NCBI GenBank assembly: GCA_911728435.2 | Contig: OU452216.1 | Location: 3,236,342-3,300,341 of the forward strand | Reading direction: 5' to 3' | Length of the DNA: 64,000 bases | Source of the DNA: Apoderus coryli | Taxonomy: Eukaryota > Arthropoda > Insecta > Coleoptera > Attelabidae | Shown here: one piece after another, positions 56,005 to 64,000 of the stretch | How positions within the stretch are numbered: position 1 is the first letter of the stretch | Layout of the letters: each line of letters starts with the position of its first letter | Program-made: the position numbers and the translations under genes | The notes under the pieces: generated by a model | Told to the model about the DNA's origin: nothing | Database searches by the model: none | What the model saw: only the letters and a program-made list of their open reading frames with translations

Positions 56005-57056
56005 ATTAATAATAATAAAATAATAAATGACTTTATTGAGAACTTAGAAAAGTTACACAAAAGGCGAAGTCGATGCACAGCCTCCTAGCTTAACATATTA
56101 GCAATACTAAAGATAACTGCATAATAATAACAACAACAAAAACCCTGATACATAAAAAAGGCAATGATTCCTGGATGCCCTGCGGCACTACGCAATGTCC
56201 TGGGCCCAGACACTGCCATTCTCAAAATGACAACCTGACTTCTATCATTCAAATATGTTCCGAGTAGAGACACAGCAGACTCCCCAAAGCCCAGATAACC
56301 CACAATGGCCAGCAACAAACCATGACCAATGCGGTCAAATGCCCCTTGCGTAGTCCAACAGCAGCAATGCCGTCAATCGACCCTGATCTACCGCCCCCAA
56401 TGCATCATCCAGTATTTTAAGTCATGTCGTGGAGCAACTGTGACCCTGACGGAACCCAGACTGGACCTCTGACAACAACCCATGCCCATCAAGATATGTT
56501 TTCATTTGATTGCAGATCACTCTCTCAATAACCTTGGAGATCGCTGGGAGTATATTAATCGGTCTATAAGATCCTTAAATGTTGATGGAGTTTTAGTTTT
56601 GGGATTGGAATGACATTGGCTTCTTTCCAACATGTTGGGAAGTTCCTCGTTTCTATATAGTAATTAACTAGATGCTGTATAAAGGATTATAAACGGACAA
56701 CTACTACTACTAGCATATCAATACTGATTATGTCACTGCCTACAGCTTTTGACTTAATCCCAAGCAATGCATCAAGTATCTCCCCATGATCCACCATTGT
56801 AAATTCAAAGTTAATATCAGGCCTAATTTTATTACCTAAGTAAAAATTGATCGTTCCTGAGTCCGGATTGTTGGTAGAAGTGGCCACAAAAAAATCATTA
56901 ATATTATCAATATCATGAATAAAAGACGGTATTGTGATATTTTCCCTTGCATAAATGTTTACATCTCGTAATAATTTCCAATTTTGTTTAGAAGAATTTC
57001 CGCGGACTTTAGTTTCCAAATATAGTTTTTTCTCTCTTTTCACCTCAGACGACAGA
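56005..57056 (-). pseudogene. Jockey-like LINE fragment inside the hAT-like element
   Basis: From 57043 downward: linker between endonuclease and RT (WKLLRDVNIYARENITIPSF), RT finger remnants (KEANVIPIPKLK near 56600, a KAVGSDIISIDML block), a RIGHGLLLAIVGYLG stretch near 56310 and NDRSQVV. At the low end an AATAAAG (reverse strand, near 56030) precedes a TTA-repeat tail (56010-56025), so the 3' end is retained with much of the RT palm deleted. Several stops. Confidence 0.7.
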
Positions 57057-57334
57057 CGAATCTGACATATTTAGCATTTAATATTAACTAAATTAAAAAT
57101 AAAGCCTTTAGATTTCGAGTGTCGTACAAATATGATTTAATTTATTTACAAAGCAGGTGCATCAAATCAATGGACGTACAGCAAGATAATTTTGAGTCTT
57201 ATTTGGGCTTTTAAATTCTCTAACCATTGGTACTAGTATATTTGAACCATACTGCACTTTGCAGTACACATAATACATATGTACCTATATGCTCGCGATT
57301 ATTGATTGAATACAGAACAATAATCTCAATCTTA

Positions 57335-57590
57335 ACGTACAAAAGTCATAGATTCAAGTTTCTCGTTCGTAACATTAATAACCTTCAGACATCGGTTTAA
57401 TGTACAAAAGTCATAGATTAATGTTCATCGTTCGTAACATTAATAACCAGCTAACATCGGTTTTACGTATTGGAGACATAAACTAATCTTCATCGTTCGT
57501 AACATTAACAACCTGGTAACATCGTTTTAACGTACAGGAGTTATAAATTAATGTCCATCATTCGTAAGATCAATAACCGGCGAGCATAAA
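57335..57590. repeat. Four tandem 62-bp subterminal units
   Basis: TTCGTAACATTAA recurs at about 57366, 57430 and 57497, and a diverged TTCGTAAGATCAA at about 57561. Subterminal arrays of this kind often act as transposase-binding sites in hAT elements; that role is inferred. Confidence 0.8.
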
Positions 57591-57778
57591 TTTATGTTCT
57601 TTATTTATTAATTCAACGTACAGAATTCGCTACCGAATTAATGTACGAACGGTTATTGTATTAATGTCACCCATCATCGGCTCAAATTTAATGTTGACGT
57701 TCATTGATTTGAAGCACTTTTTTATTAATATCACGTACCTTTTCGGTTCAGTGTATAGGTATGGACGTCGCAGTACTA

Positions 57779-57861
57779 AAGTTTCTTTGTAAGTTGGGAC
57801 GAATACAAGCAGAATAAAACAGGACCCAAAATGGATCCTTGAGTTACACCATTTCTTCGTA
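57779..57861 (-). pseudogene. LINE RT fragment (block 4)
   Basis: Minus-strand reading RRNGVTQGSILGPVLFCLYS is an unmistakable non-LTR RT block. Only this short piece is readable. The hAT-like element's right end lies 25 bp away. Confidence 0.7.
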
Positions 57862-58535
57862 AAAAAAAAGAAAACTCCAACATACAACATATTAAGTAAT
57901 CAGAAGAATTTATGTATTACACATTCCGACAGCCTCTGCTTAGGCAGTGACACTAGTAGCAATTGAAGACAACAAAGATAACCATCTAATAATATATTCC
58001 CAGTTCCTATGATCACCACACCGAAACGTCACGCTATGTTGCAGGTGTGCATAGAGCAGTCGTCTTCTTCCTTTTTTACGTTATTTTTTTCTTTGTTCTT
58101 TCACCATCAAGTGGAAAGATAAAATGCATGGAATCCTCTGTCATATCTCTATATAAACGCTTGAAATCGTGGTGCGTAACCAAGTCAGGACAATAATTTT
58201 TGTAATATTGCAAAATGGTAGTTGCCGTATACGCTGATTATTATTTATGTGGTTTGTTCTGCGGGTAGACAGTGGAGCTGTTTTGTTTGCTCGAAGTATT
58301 TATCAGATTTATATGTTCAAAACCATTAAAAATATGAATCTAAAGATGAACAGAACCGGAATTCGTCGTATTAAAGGTCTTGGATTAATACTTTAGGCTG
58401 TCAAACTTCAGAGTTCTCCAATTCCCGAAATAATTCTCGAACTTCTTTTTTCAGCAATGCGATTTTAAACTCTATGCTTGTAAAACGAGAGCCTTTTATG
58501 TTTTTAAGACTCTCTTGATTTCCTAGGACTAGGAT
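57862..58535. other. No recognisable feature
   Basis: Nothing recognised. Confidence 0.45.
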
Positions 58536-58668
58536 TGTTTTCACAGGCTTCTGAAATCGTCAGAAACAGTTTCTATTGTGCGCAAATCAATTGCATCGCG
58601 TGTCAACAACGTTATGCGCAGAATCCATACTGTTTCTGACAGTTTCGAAGCCTATGAAAACAAATCTA
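58536..58668. repeat. Imperfect foldback repeat
   Basis: GTTTTCACAGGCTTCTGAAA at 58540 pairs with an inverted stretch around TTTCGAAGCCTATGAAAACA at 58647, arms about 40 nt with mismatches. A third diverged copy of the arm lies near 58790-58835 (GACTGTTTTTGACGGTTTCG). Confidence 0.65.
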
Positions 58669-58855
58669 GTTACGTGAAAAATTAAGCGCAAATTAGCTAA
58701 TGACAATGTTGAGTTTCAGGTTCCTTTTATAAAAAAAAAATCAAGTGAGATGAGCCGTAGGTGATCATGTCACATAATTGGTGTGCGCAGAATTCCGACT
58801 GTTTTTGACGGTTTCGGACTCTTGTGAAACCTGAAACCGCAAAGAAAATATAATG

Positions 58856-58885
58856 TCACAGCTAACATGTGTATGTTAGCTGTGA
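58856..58885. repeat. Perfect 13-bp hairpin
   Basis: TCACAGCTAACAT, loop GTGT, then ATGTTAGCTGTGA. A TAATGTCA word lies at both edges in direct orientation. It may be a small foldback element remnant or a regulatory hairpin; no context decides. Confidence 0.8.
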
Positions 58886-59606
58886 TAATGTCATGAAGGT
58901 CTTTTTCGTGACGTCATCACAGTGGAACCGCCAATCGACTTGTTTTAGTTTTCAGGAAATTGTGAACTGTCAAATACCTTTTGTATGTCAATGTAACTTT
59001 TGCATTTTGCACAAGTTGGTTGTTGTTATTTTTTGCTATTAACAGTAAAGATTTTGTTAATAATAAAATTGCTGCTTTGCAAAAACAAATTCCCAAAATA
59101 TTTATCAGATTCTAATGCAGGTTTATACCGTAAGATTATTAACTGTATTTTTTATTTGTTTGTAAACACTTATCTATAATTACTTGTTTGTTTAAATGTT
59201 GTGATGAAAGTGAACTGCCGAATTAGCGTACCTTTAAGAATCAATTTGAGGCATTGATTATCGTTTTCACAACAATTTAAGGTATAGGTTGTAGGCCTAC
59301 ATATTAATATTGTGATGAGTGATGAGCGAGAAGTTCCTATGTATGTAAAATAATAATAATTTTTTTGGATCTACATGAAGACTATTGTCTATGGAACGAG
59401 ATTGGTGATTAACAGCAGTTACGTCTACAAATTGAGGGACAGCGAATCAAATCAAATCCGCAATAATGTTTTTGCACGTATCCGAAGTTCAGTGATTAAG
59501 CGCGTAAATAAAGTGAAGTTAACAGTGGTCTCTTTGAACATTTGCTGTTGTAGTGCGTTGAAGTGCTAGTGTTATTTGCATTTGTGTATTTTTTGTTACC
59601 CTTTAG

Positions 59607-59705
59607 GGTTTTCCTGACAGAGGGCATCCACCTTGTCGTGGTCGTCGCGCTGAGTACCTAACATTCAATAAGAAGAGTGAACGAGGAAAACCAAGCGGTC
59701 CCCAG
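59607..59705 (+). CDS. Candidate 33-codon exon, unknown gene
   Basis: Bounded by TTACCCTTTAG and CCCAG|GTAAGT, exactly 99 nt, open in phase 0 and notably GC-rich for this window. It would encode GFPDRGHPPCRGRRAEYLTF plus a basic NKKSERGKPSGPQ. I do not recognise it. It may be an exon of a host gene running to the right, or part of a mobile element. Confidence 0.35.
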
Positions 59706-61639
59706 GTAAGTCAAAAATCACTCTATGGCTTGTTAGACATATCTGAAAGGTAGGTGCTAACATAATATTTAATATTTCGCATGATTGAAGTCACATAATC
59801 ATATACATTTTCGAAATAATTTTTTTACTTTAAATGCTCGATAAATCGATACACTTGACAACATGTCGCTATATTTAAACTTAGTTGGGCAGGCGGTCAT
59901 AGGCGTCGTCAAAAGGGAGTTTAATATGATTTACAAAAAAATTATTTTCAGCCTTAATAAAAATGTTGGAAATTTTTTGAAAGGCGATTCTTTTAAATCT
60001 TATTTTTCTCTACCTCCAGTTAAAATTTTTGCACTGAGTGATAGTTCACCCTGTATATATATCTATATGGGATATAGAAAACTTTGCGGCACGTTCTAGA
60101 CCGCATTTTTTGACCAATCGAAACAAAATTTGGTTAAAAAATCGGCTAGGTCATGGAATCGTGTGAGTTCGTTGGCGATTGAAATCGGAGAGTTAATTTC
60201 AAAATGGCGGCCTGTCAAAGTTTTAAAAAAATCATATTTTTTTCATTGCTAATAGAAAATACTGATGTTACATATCAAATGATAGAGCACTTAAATCTCT
60301 ACAATGTTTATTTGGAGAGTTTTTTCATCGCTGGCAGATTTAAGTAAATGTAAGTCAATATAATTTGATCCTTGTATAGTTAGGCATAGATCATTTACCA
60401 GCAAGTTTCGAACTATTCTGTGTTTCATCACCAGGTACACTTGTAAATAACCCAACCATGTCAATGCTACTAATAATTGGTTATTTGATATTATTTCGGA
60501 AACTACAATATATATTCACAAGTGAAATTCAATTGACAAAAATAAAATGTGTACTTTTGGTGGCTGTGAATTATTAAATTCGCTAAGGTTTTGTAGTAAA
60601 CCACGTAAATAAATCATTGACACATTAGACTTGGCTAAAATGTTCCTTAATTAATAAAAATTAAATAACAATTGTCAAGATAATCTATTTTGAATACTTT
60701 TACAATTAGAGTGAAAGCAAAAATTGCTTAAAGTATAGAATAAAAAAAATAAAACGAACTAACGTTTTGATGCATGCATTATTGTAGTTAACGTCGTCGG
60801 AAAGTAGACATAATCAAAATAAAGGAAGGATGTTTATTAATTGTGAAGATAAATGATCTATGAAATTGCCAGAATTAGAAAACGATGCATTTAGTTTGTT
60901 TCTTATTTATTTGATTACATTGTTTATTATACAAATACACAGAATTATGTATAGACTAAAAAGGAAAAAGAAATTTAAGTTGTGAATATGTTTAAACACT
61001 ATTTGAAATTGGATGAAATTTATTAGATAATGTTACAATCATAGGAGTGTTCATTATCAATAGACTTTATTTACTGTGAAATATTACAAGCGCCATTAGA
61101 AAGGTGATTGAAGTAGCATTATACATTTAAAAGTTGTAAGAATGCAAATATTGTTCATTATTTATGTTAAAAATTACGTTTAGTATTGTTGTGATATTTA
61201 GTGTAGAAAGGACATTGTACTATTCGAACACTCTTGCTATAATATTTAGTGTGTTATTGGTTATATTTCAATTATTATATATATAATATGACACAAGACT
61301 TAAGAAAACTTTTAGGTTAATATGACGTTATTTTAAATTTATTATATTACAATACGTTTTTTTAACATACTTTCTAAGATACTGTCTAACCATATTCAGC
61401 TATTCACACGTTTTTTTAACGTTTTAATAGTATATTAATAGGTCGAATAAAATTAACGTTTTTTATACGTTAAAACCAACGCATAATAAATTGATCTAAG
61501 TAATAGAAATTAAAAACGTCTTATTGTCGTATTTTCCTGACGAAAATATAACAGTCATTATCTTTATCAAACGAAATAAATTATCCATCATCAAAGTGGA
61601 GTGTCAGTTTCAAATAAAAGAAAACAAACAAAAACTTTC
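59706..61639. other. No recognisable gene
   Basis: AT-rich. One ACCCTGTATATATAT word near 60048 and a TTTCAAAATGGCGGCCTG word near 60197, both common in insect repeats. Nothing else recognised. Confidence 0.5.
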
Positions 61640-61677
61640 AAAGTCAACTCCACAAAATCTTTAATTTAGTTATGAAA

Positions 61678-61720
61678 AAGGAAACTAGTTTCGGCTCAAC
61701 AAGCCATCATCAGTCCTACA
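61678..61720 (-). ncRNA. Hammerhead-ribozyme-like motif 6
   Basis: On the minus strand CTGATGA (61713-61707), stem II GGCT...AGCC, and GAAAC (61692-61688). GAAACTAGTTTC is itself a palindrome, so stem III would be very short or formed between two RNAs, as described for Penelope hammerheads. Confidence 0.75.
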
Positions 61721-62080
61721 ATAAAGATAAAAACGAACGCATAAGAGAAAAAATAAATAAATAAATAAAACGTACAACGGGCAACAAATCTATACAAAGT
61801 TCATAAGGTAAAAAACTTACCATTCTTACAAAAACATCCGCGTAGAAAAAATATCAAACATGAATATGAATAACATTACACGAAAACAAACACCTGTGTT
61901 GAGTAAATAAATAAAATAAGAATTTTAATGCATCCAAGACCAGATTCAAATATATCAAAAGGAAAAACGTTTAACCTTTTTCTATAAGTACAGTATGTCC
62001 AAAAAGAATTGAATTGAGCTGGACTGAAATTCTGGCAAGCAAAAACAACAATAAAGAGGGGCACAAAATTGAACACGTTA

Positions 62081-63540
62081 CAAATTAAAGAGTGAATTAA
62101 TAATAGGGGACTCAATGAAAGATGTTTGGTCATTCAAGCAAGTGACACTGTTATTTGACTTAGCCTTCATGATCTCCAAAATCTCCAAGTAATTTAAACG
62201 GGAGCCCTTATTACACCTATGTAATAACGTTGAGTTATTCAAAACATCGAAGTTGTGATTTGTCGCGATTAGATGGTTTGCAAAAGTAGATGGAGTATTA
62301 AAAATATCGGTATTCTTATAACGGTTGTAATAATACAAATGTTCCTTGATTCTCGTAAGGATCCTACGGCCAGATTGGCCGATATAAATGCTATTACAGT
62401 CCTGACAAGAAAGTCCATAAACTCCCGAACATTTAAAAAAATTTGTTCAATCTTTAGAATTCACTAGACAAAGGCTAACATTGTTAACAGTTCTAAAACT
62501 AACGACAATATCCGGAATACTACTTCTTATCATTTTAGCAATCTTAAGACAATAGCTACCGGTATAAGTAAGAGAGACATATCTTATGTTTTCCACAAGA
62601 GGACTTACAACCGTAAAAGAAAGTCTAAATCTTGTATAGAATCTAAAATATAGTTTCATAATGGTTGGAAGAGGGTAACCATTATTATGTGCTAATTGTT
62701 TAATCACATTAATCTCTCTCTCAAACCCATCACCACTAAGTGGTAAAGAAAAAGCCCTATGAAACAAACAGTTGAAAGAAGCGAACTTATGACTAAACGG
62801 GTGGTTAGATTTAAAAGGAATCAAAGTGTCAGTTGTGGTAGGTTTTCTATATACCTCAAACTCAAAACGATGCGCTAGAACATCTCTAGTAATCCAAATG
62901 TCCAAAAACCGAGGTTTGTTGTTAGATTCGAATTCAATTGTAAAATTGATATTAGGGTGTAGGGAATTAACAAAATTCAAAAATAACAGTTGGAGTGCCA
63001 TCAAACAAAATGACACAATCGTCCACATATCTGTAATAAAATAGAATCCTCCCAGCAAACTGAGGGTCACTAAGAAAAGAACACTCCAGATTCTTCATAA
63101 AAATTTCAGCTAAAAACGGGGAAAGGTTCGAACCCATAGCCAAAGCCGTTTCTTGTCTATAAAACTTATCATTAAATTGAAAGAAATTCTGTTCCAAAAC
63201 CAAACCAAGCAACAAACACAAATCGAGTGCAATATGAGTTGCGTACATTGTTATGAAGAAGCTCATGTCTAACAAAAGAGATGCATTCCTCCGGTGGAAT
63301 ACTCGGGAATTAATTAGTTACATCAAGTGAGAACAGCAAAGAAGAAGAAGGCACGCCAACATTTCTAATCTTAGAACACAACTCAACTGAATTCTTAATC
63401 GAGTGTACATTATTAAATCCCGTAAGTTCCCTCAAAATAACATTCAGCCAGTCAGCAAGAAGCGAACATGGTGAATTAGTATAAGATACCACAGGTCTTA
63501 TGGGGCAGCTAGGTTTATGGATCTTCGGTAGACCATACAA
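62081..63540 (-). pseudogene. Penelope-like RT and GIY-YIG polyprotein, several frameshifts
   Basis: In order: MYGLPKIHKPSCPIRPVVS, then LLFSLDVTN (RT motif A), MGSNLSPFLAEIFMKNLE, the catalytic YYRYVDDCVI, RFLDIWI, then the linker, and the endonuclease SGVYGLSCQDCN...YIGQSGRRILTRIKEHLYYY with HLIATNHNF. Frame changes near 63270-63300, 63000 and 62440 break it. All expected RT and GIY-YIG blocks are recognisable, unlike the more truncated copy at 52.7-53.7 kb. The N-terminus before the PKIHK block is absent or outside the readable part. Confidence 0.88.
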
Positions 63541-63648
63541 TCTAGGAGTAGCTGGGTTTTCAAGGCGGACACCTGAAAATGGCCAGACAGATGTCAGTAA
63601 AATCTACCTCTGACGGTAGCAAATTGTAAATATTGTAAATATTATAAA

Positions 63649-64000
63649 ATGTCTTTGGTCATTATACAAATCAATTTAAATAGATGCAGACAGGCTCACG
63701 ACCTACTAGATGTGACGGCCACAAAATATAAAGCAGACCTTGTGATAGTCAGTGAGCCAAACAAGAAGATAGTAGAATCAATGCACTGGCATACCGATGA
63801 AAACTCCGATGTGGCCGTCAGGATCTATAATCCGAAGCTAACTGTTTACGGCACCAGGAAGGGACCGGGGTTCATCTTAGTGGAAATTCAAACGATCAAC
63901 ATTATCGCCACCTATTACACAGGCCAACAAAATGAAAAAAAAAATTTGGTGCCAGAAATCTAACATCTGATTTTAGATGTTTTTAATGTGCTGATTCCAA
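63649..64000 (+). pseudogene. R1/I-type LINE, endonuclease N-terminus
   Basis: Starts at an ATG with SLVIIQINLNRCRQAHDLLD and continues LVIVSEPNK, then a GFILVEI strand: the N-terminal part of the APE-type endonuclease with the Asn and Glu of the active site (QINLN, SEP). Open for 104 codons to a TAA at 63961-63963 just after an A9 run, so a frameshift is likely. The rest of the element lies beyond the window. Confidence 0.8.

Larger units (their letters stand above)
55056..57753. mobile_element. hAT-like 2.7-kb element with subterminal repeats and LINE cargo
   Basis: Ends are CACTGAA at the left and TTCAGTG at the right. Immediately outside are TATAGATA (55048-55055) and TATAGGTA (57754-57761), an 8-bp duplication with one mismatch, as hAT elements make. 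The right subterminal region holds four tandem units of about 62 bp (57335-57590), each with CATCGTTCGTAACATTAATA and an ACATCGGTTTAACGTA-type word. Related words occur inverted at the left (TTGTACGTAAAACCAATG). No hAT transposase was recognised. TIRs are very short, so the call is moderate. Confidence 0.55.
61640..63600 (-). mobile_element. Second Penelope-like element
   Basis: Minus-strand element carrying RT, then GIY-YIG endonuclease, then a 3' untranslated region of about 400 bp that ends in a hammerhead-like motif and the word TCCACAAAAT shared with the other Penelope-type ends. The 5' boundary is near 63600, where an unrelated LINE starts. It differs in sequence from the element at 52.4-54.1 kb, so at least two families are present. 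Confidence 0.85.

Overview
This window looks like intergenic and intronic DNA from a large, AT-rich, transposon-loaded insect genome. A beetle is my guess, but nothing in the sequence fixes the order. The evidence for an animal host is two genes with canonical GT/AG introns (an EPG5-like gene and a FAM89-like gene). The mobile-element mix also fits an arthropod: mariner and Tc1, a P element with a THAP domain, Transib, Penelope-like elements with GIY-YIG endonuclease and hammerhead-like motifs, Jockey/RTE/I/R1-type LINEs and Gypsy. No rRNA gene, canonical tRNA gene or CRISPR array was seen.

Layout. 1-2.0 kb: unassigned DNA and a Gypsy pol fragment. 2.1-9.3 kb: four exons of an EPG5-like autophagy gene; one intron carries a 1.3-kb TIR element with a KRBA2/Ginger-like integrase remnant and a 3.4-kb 160-bp satellite. 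9.4-16 kb: an RTE-like LINE split by a nested insertion, a P-element relic with a perfect 8-bp target duplication, a foldback element and an inverted cluster of LINE 3' ends. 16.6-17.9 kb: a mariner relic and the last exon of a FAM89-like gene (minus strand). 18.5-21.4 kb: a nearly complete Transib transposon, RAG1-core-like, with ends that match the V(D)J heptamer and a CGTCG target duplication. 22.5-24 kb: a palindromic mariner inside inverted Penelope termini. 25.2-26.2 kb: a degenerate tandem repeat. 26.9-37.5 kb: LINE pieces, two Tc1-like elements with matching ends, and a duplicated segment that gives an occupied/empty site pair. 38.3-52.2 kb: about 11 kb of an unusual repeat built on the palindrome CAGAATTCTG, whose units switch strand repeatedly. 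52.4-54.1 kb: a palindromic Penelope element. 55.1-57.8 kb: a 2.7-kb hAT-like element with subterminal repeats and a LINE inside. 58-61.6 kb: hairpins and a possible short exon. 61.6-63.6 kb: a second Penelope element. 63.6-64 kb: the 5' end of an R1/I-type LINE.

The most notable items are the Transib/RAG1-like transposon, six hammerhead-ribozyme-like loci tied to Penelope-type ends, the strand-switching EcoRI-palindrome array, and a recurrent theme of transposons rearranged so that two 3' ends face outward. Almost all element genes here carry stops or frameshifts, so they are relics. The two host genes are incomplete: upstream exons of both, and the 3' end of EPG5, were not found.
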